Source of the DNA: Clostridia bacterium
GTDB taxonomy: Bacteria > Bacillota > Clostridia > Christensenellales > CAG-138
Assembly (NCBI GenBank): GCA_017438865.1
Contig: JAFRUN010000064.1
Coordinates: 1-64,000, forward strand
Reading direction: 5' to 3'
DNA: 64,000 nt
This document shows positions 9,879 to 19,100 of the stretch, piece after piece. The position numbers and the translations under genes were made by a program. The number at the start of each line of letters is the position of its first letter. Within the stretch, counting starts at the first letter, position 1. Below the pieces are notes generated by a model. It was given only the letters and a program-made list of their open reading frames with translations, was not told where the DNA came from and made no database searches.

Positions 9879-10310
9879 ATGGGTAAGTTTTTGAATTTCA
9901 TCGGACTGGAAGAATCGGAAGAGGACGAAGCCCTGCTCGGCGAGGAACCCGTTGAGCAGCCGAAGCGTGAGCCGCGCAGCAGCAGAAGACGCGACAACGC
10001 GCTGGTCGGCGGCGGCGACGCACAGCCGATCCCGAACAGCATGGCGTCGATGAAAATGATCGTGTATCATCCGGTCTGCTACGACGACGCGCAGACGATC
10101 GTGGACAACCTGAAGAACCGCCGTCCGGTCATCGTCAACATGGAAGAGCTCGACGGGACCTGCGCGCAGCGCGTGCTGGATTTTCTGCTCGGCGCGATCT
10201 ATGCGACGAACGGCACCGCGAACAAGGTCTCGAGAGGGATCTTCCTGTTCGCGCCGCACGACGTGGCGGTCGAGGATACCGTCGAGGATACCGGCTTTAC
10301 CGATATGTAA
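9879..10310 (+). CDS. sepF: Cell division protein SepF
   Basis: 143 residues. SepF bundles FtsZ and anchors the Z-ring to the membrane through an N-terminal amphipathic helix (MGKFLNFIGLEE). An acidic, then basic linker (residues 14-50) leads to the conserved globular domain, with VYHPVCYDDAQTIVDNLKN, RRPVIVNMEELD and RVLDFLLGAIYA. GGAGG at 9867-9871 supports the start. Location right after yggS is typical. Confidence 0.93.
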   Translation: MGKFLNFIGLEESEEDEALLGEEPVEQPKREPRSSRRRDNALVGGGDAQPIPNSMASMKMIVYHPVCYDDAQTIVDNLKNRRPVIVNMEELDGTCAQRVLDFLLGAIYATNGTANKVSRGIFLFAPHDVAVEDTVEDTGFTDM

Positions 10311-10319
10311 CGTCCGCCC

Positions 10320-10607
10320 ATGATCAAAGCGGAGAACATCGCAAATAAAGAGTTTCGCAAATCTCTGTTCGGGTACGACCGCGAGGACGTGGACAAGTAC
10401 CTGGATGAACTGATCGTGCAGCTTGCCGAAATGGAGAATGAGCGCAAGGAGATGGTTTCGACCATCGAATACCTCGTCTCGGAACTGACCGCGCAGGGCG
10501 AAAAAACGCCCGCGGAGGACAATGTGGTCGGTCCGGTCTCTCCGCACGCCACGGTCAGCGACGAGGAGCGTCGGCGCGCGCAGGAAGCCGAAAAGGAAAC
10601 GATTTGA
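10320..10607 (+). CDS. Short DivIVA-domain protein
   Basis: 95 residues. The N-terminal 60 residues match the lipid-binding and coiled-coil domain of DivIVA/GpsB (EFRKSLFGYDREDVDKYLDEL at about 11-31, then a heptad-like helix). The long C-terminal coiled coil of full DivIVA is absent; the tail is charged and probably disordered. This size is closer to GpsB than to DivIVA. It probably localises to the septum or pole with SepF. The start is nine bases after the sepF stop without a clear ribosome-binding site. Confidence 0.75.
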   Translation: MIKAENIANKEFRKSLFGYDREDVDKYLDELIVQLAEMENERKEMVSTIEYLVSELTAQGEKTPAEDNVVGPVSPHATVSDEERRRAQEAEKETI

Positions 10608-12484
10608 GCCGTAAACCCATCAATCGAATACCGCCGCTCAGTGCGGAGGAAATGAAAGCCCGCGGAATCGACGGGCTTGATTTTGTTTATGTGAGCGGCG
10701 ACGCGTACATCGACCATCCGAGCTTCGGCACGGCGATCATCGCGCGCGTTCTGCAGAGCAAAGGATATTCGGTGGGGATCCTTGCGCAGCCGGACTGGCA
10801 CGACGTTGAGGCGTTCCGCAGTCTGGGAAAGCCGCGGCTTGCGTTTCTGGTGTCGGCGGGCAATCTCGACTCGATGGTCGATCATTATACCGCCGCGAAG
10901 CGCAGACGTAGCGACGACGCCTATACCCCCGGCGGAAAAGCGGGGAAGCGCCCCGACCGCGCCGTGATCGTGTACGCGAACCGCTGCAGGGAGGCGTTTC
11001 CGCATGTGCCGGTTCTGATCGGCGGCATTGAGGCGAGCTTGCGCCGCTTTGCGCATTACGACTACTGGGACGACCGCGTGCGGCACTCGATCCTGTACGA
11101 TTCCGGCGCGGATATCCTGATGTACGGCATGGGCGAGCGCAGCGTCGTCGCGATCGCGGACAAGCTGGACGCGGGTGTGCCCGTGCATGAGATCCGCGAT
11201 ATCCCCGGGACCTGCTTCCGCGTGAACGATCCGAACGAGATCGAAAATGCGATCGTGCTTCCTTCGTTTTCGGAGGTTGCCTCCGATAAGCGCAGGTATG
11301 CCGAGGCGTTCAGAACGCAGTTTGAGGAGCAGGACGCGATCCGCGGAAGGGTGCTCGTGCAGCCGCATGAAAAGGGCTGTCTCGTACAGAACCCGCCGCA
11401 GCCGCCGCTTTCGACCGAGGAGATGGACGCGGTCTATGCGCTGCCGTTTACGCGGCGTCCGCATCCGTCGTACCGGGAGCCGATCCCCGCGATCGACGAG
11501 GTGAAGTTTTCGATCACGTCCTGCCGCGGATGCTTCGGCGGATGCAATTTCTGCGCGCTGACGTTTCATCAGGGACGCGTCATCTCGTCGCGCAGTCACG
11601 ATTCGATCCTGAAAGAAGCGGCCGCCATGACGAAGGATCCCGATTTCAAGGGCTTTATCCACGACGTCGGCGGTCCGACCGCAAATTTCCGGAAGCCCGC
11701 CTGCAAAAAACAGCTGAAAAACGGCGTTTGCAAAAACCGTTCGTGCATCGGCTACGAGCGCTGTCAGAACCTCGAGGTCAGCCACGAGGATTACGTTTCG
11801 CTGTTGAAAAAACTTCGTGCCGTGCCGGGCGTGAAAAAAGTCTTTATCCGGAGCGGCGTGCGTTTCGATTATCTGCTGTACGACAAAAGCGACGCGTTTT
11901 TAAAGGAGCTTTGCGAACACCACGTTTCGGGACAGCTGAAGGTCGCGCCGGAGCACATTGCGGACCGCACGCTTTATTACATGAACAAAACGCCGCACGC
12001 GCTCTATGAGGAGTTTCTGCGCCGTTATGCGCGCATGAACGAGCGGCTCGGCAAAAAGCAGTTCGTCGTGCCGTACCTGATGAGCTCGCATCCCGGCTGC
12101 ACGATCCGCGATGCGATCGAGCTCGCGCTGTACCTGAAAAAGACGGGACACCGGCCGCAGCAGGTGCAGGACTTCTATCCCACGCCGGGAACGGTGTCGA
12201 CCTGCATGTATCACACGGGGCTCGATCCCAGAACGATGCAGCCGGTCTATGTACCCAAAAACGCGCAGGATAAGGCCATGCAGCGCGCGCTGATGCAGTA
12301 TTTTCTGCCCGCCAATTTCAACACGGTCCGCAAGGCGCTGCGGCTTTGCAGCCGCGAGGATCTGATCGAAACCGGGAAAAACGCGCTCGTTCCGCCGGAG
12401 CGGACGCCGAACGAGCGGAAAATCCCGCAGAAAAAGGGAAAACAAACAAAGAAATCTGTTGACAAACGGCGGCGGAATGGTTAA
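10604..12484 (+). CDS. YgiQ family radical SAM protein
   Basis: 626 residues starting at a TTG that overlaps the upstream TGA. An N-terminal B12-binding-like region (residues 20-200) precedes the radical SAM core. The 4Fe-4S cysteines are C310-x3-C314-x2-C317 in CRGCFGGCNFC. The C-terminal half has the family-typical segments APEHIAD and QQVQDFYPTPG and ends in a lysine-rich tail. The reaction of YgiQ proteins is not established. The promoter of the next unit lies in its last codons. Confidence 0.9.
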   Translation: MSRKPINRIPPLSAEEMKARGIDGLDFVYVSGDAYIDHPSFGTAIIARVLQSKGYSVGILAQPDWHDVEAFRSLGKPRLAFLVSAGNLDSMVDHYTAAKRRRSDDAYTPGGKAGKRPDRAVIVYANRCREAFPHVPVLIGGIEASLRRFAHYDYWDDRVRHSILYDSGADILMYGMGERSVVAIADKLDAGVPVHEIRDIPGTCFRVNDPNEIENAIVLPSFSEVASDKRRYAEAFRTQFEEQDAIRGRVLVQPHEKGCLVQNPPQPPLSTEEMDAVYALPFTRRPHPSYREPIPAIDEVKFSITSCRGCFGGCNFCALTFHQGRVISSRSHDSILKEAAAMTKDPDFKGFIHDVGGPTANFRKPACKKQLKNGVCKNRSCIGYERCQNLEVSHEDYVSLLKKLRAVPGVKKVFIRSGVRFDYLLYDKSDAFLKELCEHHVSGQLKVAPEHIADRTLYYMNKTPHALYEEFLRRYARMNERLGKKQFVVPYLMSSHPGCTIRDAIELALYLKKTGHRPQQVQDFYPTPGTVSTCMYHTGLDPRTMQPVYVPKNAQDKAMQRALMQYFLPANFNTVRKALRLCSREDLIETGKNALVPPERTPNERKIPQKKGKQTKKSVDKRRRNG

Positions 12485-12487
12485 AAT
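12459..12487 (+). promoter_or_regulatory. Sigma-A promoter for yceD-rpmF
   Basis: -35 TTGACA at 12459-12464, 17-nt spacer, -10 TAAAAT at 12482-12487. A near-consensus promoter overlapping the end of the YgiQ gene. Confidence 0.85.
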
Positions 12488-12514
12488 AGCTGTTGGTTCA
12501 TTTTGAGGTTGTGT

Positions 12515-13027
12515 ATGGTTGTATCGGTCAATGAAGCATTGCGGCGGGTAGGCGAACCGTTCCCGTTTTCCTGGGAAGGCGAGCTTAAACCGCAGACGTT
12601 CGCGGGCGATCCCGTCACGTTTGTCGGCACGGCAAAGCTCTCCGGCGCCTATGTGTACGACGGAAAGACCTTCCGTGTGGACGCGGACGCCGAGGCGTCG
12701 TATGAAACGACCTGCGCGCGCTGCAATAAGCCGATGGTGAAGACGCTTGCCTTTTCGTTTACGGAGCATTTCGTCCGTTCGGTCTATAAGACCGAGGACG
12801 ACGAGCTGTATCCGTACGAGGGCGAAAAGCTCGATCTGACCGAAGCGTTTTTCGACAATCTCTTTTTAGAGATGCCGATGACGGCGGTCTGCAGCGAATC
12901 GTGCAGGGGACTTTGTCCGGTATGCGGCGCCGATCTGAACCGCGGACAGTGCGACTGTCAGAAAAACAAAATCGACGCGCGTTTTTCCGCGCTCGAATCA
13001 TTATTGAACGATCATAAGGAGGTGTAA
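12515..13027 (+). CDS. YceD/DUF177 family protein
   Basis: 170 residues from the ATG at 12515; a TTG at 12503 in the same frame is less likely. The DUF177 family is almost always encoded directly before rpmF and is implicated in 23S rRNA or ribosome metabolism. Four cysteine pairs or near-pairs are visible: CARC near residue 68, and CSESC, CPVC and CDC near 127-148, suggesting zinc binding. It ends two bases before the rpmF start, and AAGGAGG at the gene end serves rpmF. Confidence 0.88.
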   Translation: MVVSVNEALRRVGEPFPFSWEGELKPQTFAGDPVTFVGTAKLSGAYVYDGKTFRVDADAEASYETTCARCNKPMVKTLAFSFTEHFVRSVYKTEDDELYPYEGEKLDLTEAFFDNLFLEMPMTAVCSESCRGLCPVCGADLNRGQCDCQKNKIDARFSALESLLNDHKEV

Positions 13028-13029
13028 TC

Positions 13030-13221
13030 ATGGCAGTACCCAAGAGAAAAACGTCGAAGGCGAGAAGAGATTCGCGCAGAGCGAACAATTCGAAGGCGAT
13101 CGCGCCCAACCTCGTCGAGTGCCCGAAGTGCCACGAGCTGAAAGCGCAGCACACGGTCTGCAAGAACTGCGGCTATTATGACGGCAGAGAAGTCGTCAAC
13201 ATGGAAAACGAGACGAAGTAA
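13030..13221 (+). CDS. rpmF: 50S ribosomal protein L32
   Basis: 63 residues. The basic N-terminus MAVPKRKTSKARRDSRRANN is diagnostic, and the zinc-ribbon pairs CPKC and CKNC are both present, so this is the zinc-binding (C+) form. It is preceded by AAGGAGG and follows yceD as usual. A structured spacer of about 250 nt follows. Confidence 0.97.
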   Translation: MAVPKRKTSKARRDSRRANNSKAIAPNLVECPKCHELKAQHTVCKNCGYYDGREVVNMENETK

Positions 13222-13260
13222 AACCATGATTGCCCGTTCGGAAAAGACCGGATCGGAGCT

Positions 13261-13460
13261 TCCCGAGCGGGAGCACCACAGAATTTGAGGGCGTTGGGGG
13301 TTCCCAACGCCCTCGTGATATATGTGCGCCGACAGGCGCATTTCATGCCGGCAGGCATATCGTGTCCCGAAGGGATATCTCGTTCCGAAGGAATATCGCG
13401 GCAAAGCCATATGGCAGGACGATAAGCTGCTGACGCAGCGCGATCTGCGGCGATGCCGCG
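13261..13460 (+). repeat. Array of short hairpins with periodic ATAT boxes
   Basis: About nine stem-loops follow each other. TCCC/GGGA (13261-13272); a perfect 12-bp stem with a GGTT loop (13287-13314); TGCGCC/GGCGCA (13325-13340); ATGCC/GGCAT (13345-13358); TCCC/GGGA with GAA loop (13365-13375); TTCC/GGAA with GAA loop (13383-13393); GGC/GCC (13400-13408); GCTGC/GCAGC (13426-13439); GCGGC/GCCGC (13447-13459). ATAT boxes at 13357, 13375, 13393 and 13409 are 16-18 nt apart and separate several hairpins. None is followed by a T tract. The stem sequences differ while the layout repeats. Function unknown. Confidence 0.7.
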
Positions 13461-13477
13461 CGAAAAAGGAGCAACGT

Positions 13478-13963
13478 ATGGAACACAACAACGCCCCCGA
13501 TATGTGCGTTCCCTGCGGGGAAGGGCTTTTGAACGTGCGCGTCGGCGCGATCATCGTCAGAGACGGAAAAGCGCTGATGGTGAAAAGCAAGTTCGGCGAC
13601 TATTGCTATTCGGTCGGCGGACGGATCAAGTTCGGCGAAACGGCGGAGCAAGCCGTCGTGCGCGAGGTTTACGAGGAAACAGGCGCAAAGATGACGGTCG
13701 ACCGGCTCGGCTATGTGAGCGAGGTCTATTTTTATAACGACAATCCGAAGAACTTCGGCAAGCCGGTCTATGAACTCGCGTTCTGTTTTTACATGAACGT
13801 GCCCGCAGACTTTGCGCTCGCGAGCGATCATCTCGGCGACGGGGAAGAGGCGTTTGTCTGGGTTGCGCCGGATCATCCGGGAACGCTCTATCCGGATTTC
13901 ATTCGCGCTGCGATCGCAACCCCGCAGCCCGGCGTCGTCCACGACGTCCGCGATGACCGGTGA
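13478..13963 (+). CDS. NUDIX hydrolase
   Basis: 161 residues. NUDIX enzymes hydrolyse nucleoside diphosphates linked to another moiety. The full Nudix box, G-x5-E-x7-REVYEETG, lies at about 49-71 (GGRIKFGETAEQAVVREVYE). The ATG at 13478 is selected because AAGGAG sits just upstream and protein homology begins near here. The frame stays open upstream through the hairpin array, but that part is not protein-like. The substrate cannot be predicted. It is an insertion relative to the usual rpmF-plsX order. Confidence 0.88.
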   Translation: MEHNNAPDMCVPCGEGLLNVRVGAIIVRDGKALMVKSKFGDYCYSVGGRIKFGETAEQAVVREVYEETGAKMTVDRLGYVSEVYFYNDNPKNFGKPVYELAFCFYMNVPADFALASDHLGDGEEAFVWVAPDHPGTLYPDFIRAAIATPQPGVVHDVRDDR

Positions 13964-13970
13964 CTTTTTC

Positions 13971-13999
13971 TTGCATCCTGCGCGCGGTTGGGGTATAAT
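13971..13999 (+). promoter_or_regulatory. Sigma-A promoter for plsX
   Basis: -35 TTGCAT at 13971-13976, 17-nt spacer, perfect -10 TATAAT at 13994-13999. No clear FapR-type operator is seen next to it. Confidence 0.85.
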
Positions 14000-14049
14000 G
14001 ATCTGGTTGAAAGATCCGAAGGATCGCATGATTTGTGAGAGGGGTTTCT

Positions 14050-15066
14050 ATGAAGCTGGCAGTTGACGTAATGGGCGGCGACAACGCGCCGCAGGCGGTG
14101 CTGGACGGCGTTCTGGCATTTTTGAACGAGCCGGAAGCGGAGGGCGTGAACCTCCGGCTGTTCGGCGACGAAACGGTTCTGAAGGCGTTTCAGACGGCGC
14201 ATCCGGAGATCAACGACCGGATCGAGACCGTCTGTACGACCGAGACGATCGGCATGGGCGAGCATCCGACCGAGGCGATCCGCAAGAAGAAGGATTCGAG
14301 CTTGGTGAAGGCGCTCGAATGCGTGCGCGATAAAGAGGCGGAATGCTTCTTTTCCGCGGGCAGTACCGGCGCGGTGCTGACCGGCGCGACGCTGATCGTG
14401 CGGCGGCACAAGGGCATCAAGCGCCCCGCGCTTGCCACGCTGATCCCAACGACGGCGGGCACGGTGACCGAGATCATCGACTGCGGCGCGAACACGGACT
14501 GCAAGCCCGGGTATCTCGTGCAGTTCGCGCTGATGGGCGCGGCGTACCTTGAAGCGGTCGAGGGCGTCAAAAATCCGCGCGTGGGACTCTTGTGCAACGG
14601 CACCGAGGAGGAGAAGGGCAATTCGCTTGCGAAGGAAGCGCATCAGCGTCTGAAAGCGACCGAGGGCGTGAACTTCATCGGCAACGTCGAGGCGCGCGAC
14701 CTCACGAGCGGCGCGGTCGACGTGCTGGTCTGCGACGGCTTCGACGGCAACGTGATGCTGAAAACCACCGAGGGCGTGGCGAAGTGGATCGCGACGATGC
14801 TGAAGCGTTCGCTGATGGAATCGACGCGCGGCAAGCTCGCCGGACTGATCGGCAGGCCCGCGTTCAATTCGCTGAAAAAGCGGCTGGACTACACCGAATA
14901 CGGCGGCGCGCCGCTGCTCGGCATCAACGGCGGCATCATCAAGGGACACGGCAGCTCCGACGCAAAATCGGTCAAGGTCTGCCTCCTGCAGGCGACGCGG
15001 CTCGTGCGCGGCGGCGTGACGGAAAAGATCGGCGCGTTTGCCGAAACGCTGAACATTGAGGATTGA
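14050..15066 (+). CDS. plsX: Phosphate acyltransferase PlsX
   Basis: 338 residues from ATG 14050; a GTG at 14035 is also in frame, but the ATG has a GAGAGGGG ribosome-binding site at good spacing. PlsX converts acyl-ACP to acyl phosphate for phosphatidic acid synthesis at the membrane. Key segments: AVDVMGGDNAP at the N-terminus, FFSAGSTGAVLTGA around 104-117, LLCNGTEEEKGN around 180-191, and GGAPLLGINGG near 285-295. acpP, its acyl-carrier partner, is next. Confidence 0.95.
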   Translation: MKLAVDVMGGDNAPQAVLDGVLAFLNEPEAEGVNLRLFGDETVLKAFQTAHPEINDRIETVCTTETIGMGEHPTEAIRKKKDSSLVKALECVRDKEAECFFSAGSTGAVLTGATLIVRRHKGIKRPALATLIPTTAGTVTEIIDCGANTDCKPGYLVQFALMGAAYLEAVEGVKNPRVGLLCNGTEEEKGNSLAKEAHQRLKATEGVNFIGNVEARDLTSGAVDVLVCDGFDGNVMLKTTEGVAKWIATMLKRSLMESTRGKLAGLIGRPAFNSLKKRLDYTEYGGAPLLGINGGIIKGHGSSDAKSVKVCLLQATRLVRGGVTEKIGAFAETLNIED

Positions 15067-15091
15067 CAAACCCTCCGTTTTTCGGTAAAAT
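15063..15091 (+). promoter_or_regulatory. Sigma-A promoter for acpP
   Basis: -35 TTGACA at 15063-15068 (overlaps the plsX stop), 17-nt spacer, -10 TAAAAT at 15086-15091. The short leader holds a small hairpin, CGTCC/GGACG, at 15108-15121. Confidence 0.85.
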
Positions 15092-15134
15092 AATCAAGTG
15101 ATCGAATCGTCCCTCGGGACGGAAGGGAGTAATC

Positions 15135-15356
15135 ATGGAATTCGAAAAAATCTGCGAAATCATCGGCAAACAGCTGGATATCGACCCCAAGACCATCACG
15201 ATGGACAGCCACCTTGTAGAGGATCTGCATGCGGACTCTCTGGACGTGGTCGAGCTCGTCATGGATCTGGAACAGGAATTCGACACCGAGATCCCCGATG
15301 AAGAACTGCCCAAAGTGCAGACCGTCGGCGATATTCTTCGTTATCTGCAGAAATAA
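15135..15356 (+). CDS. acpP: Acyl carrier protein
   Basis: 73 residues, acidic, four-helix type. The phosphopantetheine-attachment serine is S35 in the [11 protein letters not shown] motif. It carries growing acyl chains in fatty acid synthesis and donates acyl groups to PlsX. GGAAGGGAG upstream is the ribosome-binding site. Own promoter and terminator allow independent high expression. Confidence 0.96.
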   Translation: MEFEKICEIIGKQLDIDPKTITMDSHLVEDLHADSLDVVELVMDLEQEFDTEIPDEELPKVQTVGDILRYLQK

Positions 15357-15379
15357 GCGGAAACAGGCAAGTCGAACCG

Positions 15380-15408
15380 AACCCGCACGATCTTTGTGCG
15401 GGTTTTTT
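15380..15408 (+). terminator. Intrinsic terminator after acpP
   Basis: Perfect 9-bp stem AACCCGCAC (15380-15388) / GTGCGGGTT (15396-15404) with a 7-nt loop and T run. Confidence 0.9.
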
Positions 15409-15419
15409 GGTAAAGAGAA

Positions 15420-16115
15420 ATGCGTATGCTGACGAAAGAACAAATCACGGAATTGCAGAACAAGCTCGGGTATTCCTTCGGAAACGCCGACCTTTTGAAG
15501 CGCGCGCTGATGCATTCGTCGTATGTGCCGGGAACCGGCGGCGACAACGAGCGCATGGAGTTTCTGGGCGACGCGGTGCTGGAGCTTTGCGTATCCGAGG
15601 AGCTGTTTTTCCGCTTTCCGAATATGCAGGAGGGACAGCTTTCCAAAAACCGCGCGTCCATCGTCTGCGAATCCGCGCTTTCCGAAGCGGCAAAGGGCGT
15701 CGGGCTCGGCAAATACCTGCTTTTGGGCCGCGGCGAGGATGCAAGCGGCGGCAGGGGAAAACCGTCGATCCTGTCCGACGCGTTCGAGGCGGTGATCGCC
15801 GCGATCTATCTGGACGGCGGCTTCATGCCCGCAAGGAGCTTTATCCACCGGTTCGTGCTGCCGCTTCTGGATATCTCGACGCCGGTATCCGAAAAGGATC
15901 ACAAGACGCGCCTGCAGGAGCTGATCCATGCGAGAACGCACGGCAGACAGGTTCGGTATGTGCTCGTCGGGGAAGAGGGACCGGATCACAGCAAAACCTT
16001 CACCATGCAGGCGGTGCTTGATGAGCAGGTGCTCGGCGAGGGGAAGGGGCATTCAAAGCAGAGCGCGGGACAGGCGGCTGCCGAAGACGCGCTTTCGAGG
16101 TTGGAAACGAAATGA
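15420..16115 (+). CDS. rnc: Ribonuclease III
   Basis: 231 residues. RNase III cuts double-stranded RNA, including rRNA precursors. The signature ERMEFLGDAVLEL spans about 44-56 and supplies catalytic acidic residues. A double-stranded RNA-binding domain follows from about 160 (TRLQELIHAR...ASG/A-rich end AAAEDAL). The start could be ATG 15420 or 15426; no strong ribosome-binding site separates them. The stop overlaps the smc start by four bases. Confidence 0.95.
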   Translation: MRMLTKEQITELQNKLGYSFGNADLLKRALMHSSYVPGTGGDNERMEFLGDAVLELCVSEELFFRFPNMQEGQLSKNRASIVCESALSEAAKGVGLGKYLLLGRGEDASGGRGKPSILSDAFEAVIAAIYLDGGFMPARSFIHRFVLPLLDISTPVSEKDHKTRLQELIHARTHGRQVRYVLVGEEGPDHSKTFTMQAVLDEQVLGEGKGHSKQSAGQAAAEDALSRLETK

Positions 16116-19100
16116 GACTGACAAGACTGGACATCTCCGGCTTCAAGTCGTTTGCGAAAAAGACCGAGCTTCAGTTCGGCTCGGGCATTACGGCGGTCAT
16201 CGGACCGAACGGCAGCGGCAAGAGCAATATCGCGGATGCGGTGCGCTGGGTGCTCGGCGAGCAAAGCGCGCGTGCTTTGCGCGGCTCCAAAATGGAGGAC
16301 GTCATCTTCAACGGCACGCAGAAGCGCAAGCCGCAGTCGATGTGCGAAGTCACGCTGACGTTCGACAATACGGACCATCTGCTGCCGGTCGATTACGACG
16401 AGGTCGCGGTGACGCGGCGTATGTACCGTTCGGGCGAGAGCGAATATGTGCTGAACGGGCGCGGCTGCCGGCTGAAGGACATCTCCGAACTGTTCCGCGA
16501 CACGGGCATCGGCAAGGACGGGTACTCGATCATTTCGCAGGGCCGCGTCGACGAGATCCTCAGCAACAAATCGGGCGACCGCAGAACGGCGCTCGAGGAG
16601 GCGGCGGGCGTGATGCGCTACCGCGTGCGCAAGGAGGAAGCCGAGCGCAAGCTGGAGAACACAGAGCGCAATATGGAACGCATCGCGGACACGCTGAAGG
16701 AGCTCGGCGAACGGCTGGAGCCCCTGAAGGAACAGAGCGCGGCGGCGCGGGCGTATCTGAAGCTGCGCGAGGAACTCAAAGACCTTGAGGTCAACCTGTT
16801 CCTCTACAACAACGACCGCATACGTGAGCGCCTGAAGACGCTTGCGGAGCAGACGTCGGCGCTCGAAGCGGATATCGAACTGAACGAGGCGCAGAACCGC
16901 ACGCTCGGCGAACAGTCGCTGGAACTGGAAGCGCAGGTGCGCGAGATCGACGAACGCGCGAGTGCGCAGCAGAACAAGGTCATCGAAATGCTTTCCGGCG
17001 TGGAATCGCACGTCGGCGAAAGCAATCTTTTGATCGAGCGGCGCGAGCACGCGAAGAAAGAGATCGAACGCGTCGGTGCGGAGCGCGACGGTGCGCTTCG
17101 TGCGTGCGACGAGCTGCGCGCGCAGATCGCGGCAAACGAACAGGGCGAAGCGAACGTCGAGGAGCTTGCGGCGCTGACGGAACGGATCAACGCGGAGACC
17201 GGGGCGATCAAAGAAACCGACGATGCGATCGCGGCGCGCGAGGCGGCGGTCGAAGCGCAGAAAGCGGCGGTCATGGAGGCGATGAACCGCCTTGCCGACG
17301 CAAAGAGCGATCTATCTCGCTTCGATACGATGGCGGCGGCGCTCAAAGACCGGCTTGCCGCGCTGGACGGCGAGGACGCCGAAGCGAAGGCAAAGGTCGA
17401 CGCGCTGAAAGCAGAGGCGGAAACCGCCCGCGGCGCGGAGCGGGAACAGGCGGAAAAGATGAACGGGCACGTCGCGGCGCGCAAAGAGGCGCAGCGCGAA
17501 CGGCTTGAAATGGAATCGGATTTTCTTGCCGCGCAGGCGGAACTGCGCATTGCGGAACAGAACGTCGGCGCGCTCTCTTCGCGCGAGCATGTGCTTTCCG
17601 AAATGGTGCGTTCGCACGAGGGCTATCAGAACAGCGTCCGCGCCGTGCTGACGGCGGCGGAAAACGACGTCGCGCTGAAGCAATGCGTCATCGGCCCCGT
17701 AGCAGAGCTTCTCAAAGTCCCGAAAAAGCTGGAAACGGCGATCGGAATGTCGTTGGGCGGCTCGCTCCAAAACATCGTTACGACGACCGCTGAGGATGCG
17801 AAAACGGTCATCGAGTACGCGCGGAAGAACGATCTCGGCAGGGTAACGCTTTTACCTTTGACGCTGCTCGTTCCGAATCCGCTGAACGAAAAGGAACGCG
17901 CGCTTTTGCATGAGCCCGGCGTGGTCGGGCTTGCGAGCGAGCTGATCGGCTGCGACAGGCGCGTCGAGACGGTCGCCGAATACCTTTTGGGGCGCACGGT
18001 CATCACGGAGGATCTGGACGCGGCGATCGCGCTGCGGAAAAAGTCGCATAACGCGTTCCATATCGCAACGCTTCTGGGCGACTTCCTGTCCACGGGCGGC
18101 ACGATGACGGGCGGCAGCATAAAGAAGTCCGGCTTCTCGCTGCTCGGACGCGAGCGCGAGGTCGAGGAGATCAAAAAACAGCTCAAAACGGCGGAAAAGA
18201 CGGTTGCCGAAAAGCAGGACGCGATCGAGGCGCAGAAAAAGCAGATGCTTTTGAAGGACACGCAGATCGACGCGTTTCTTGCCGCGGCGCACGAGGACGA
18301 GCTGGAGCTCGTTCGGCTCAAAGAACAGCGTGAGATCATCGAGCGCGATCTCAAAGACGCCGAGGAAGCGGTACAGGAGCTTTTCGATGAGCGCGGCGAC
18401 GTCAGTGAGAGCATCGAAGACATCGAAAAGCGGCGCGCGGCGGCGGCGTCCGTGCAGGACGACATTCAGAAGCAGAACCTTTTGAGCACAGAGGATATCC
18501 GCAGGGAGCAGATCGCGATCGGCGAAGCGAAGAATGCGCGCGAACTGCGCGCGGCGGCTTTGACCGAAAGCCGCATCCGGCTCACCGCACTCGAAAAGGA
18601 AGCGGACGCAAGGCGCGCGGAGCATCAACGCCTTTCGCGCGAGCTCGCGCTGACCGAACAGCGCGTCGCTTCGTTCGAGGCGGAGATCGGGACGCTTTCC
18701 GAATCGGTCGAGGCGGCTGACGCGCGGCTGTCCGAAATGGAAAAGAGCATTTCCGGCGAACAGGAAGCGCTTTCCGCGGCGAAGGAGGCGCACTCCAAAC
18801 TCGAAGCGGAGCGCACGCGCATCAACGAGCTTTTGAGCCAGTACCGGCACGAGCGCGACGCGCTTGCGGAAACGTACCGCGCGCTCGACGAGCGCAGGCA
18901 TAAGAACGAGCTTTCCGCGAGCCGCATGGAGATGGAACTTCAAAGCAGTGCGGACCGCATCTGGGAAGAGTACGAGCTGACCTATGAGAACGCGCAGGCG
19001 CTGCGTCACGATATTGCGGTCGGCGCAACACAGCAGCGCGTCGGCGCGCTGAAGAGCGAGATCAAGGGGCTCGGCGACGTCAACGTTTCGGCGATCGAGG

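Noticed and set aside
13261..13460. CRISPR array
   Set aside because: No identical repeats with unique spacers, and no cas genes; the units are different short hairpins.
13322..13477. 52-codon N-terminal extension of the NUDIX protein through the hairpin array
   Set aside because: The translation just reads palindromes; AAGGAG before ATG 13478 and normal NUDIX length favour the shorter form.
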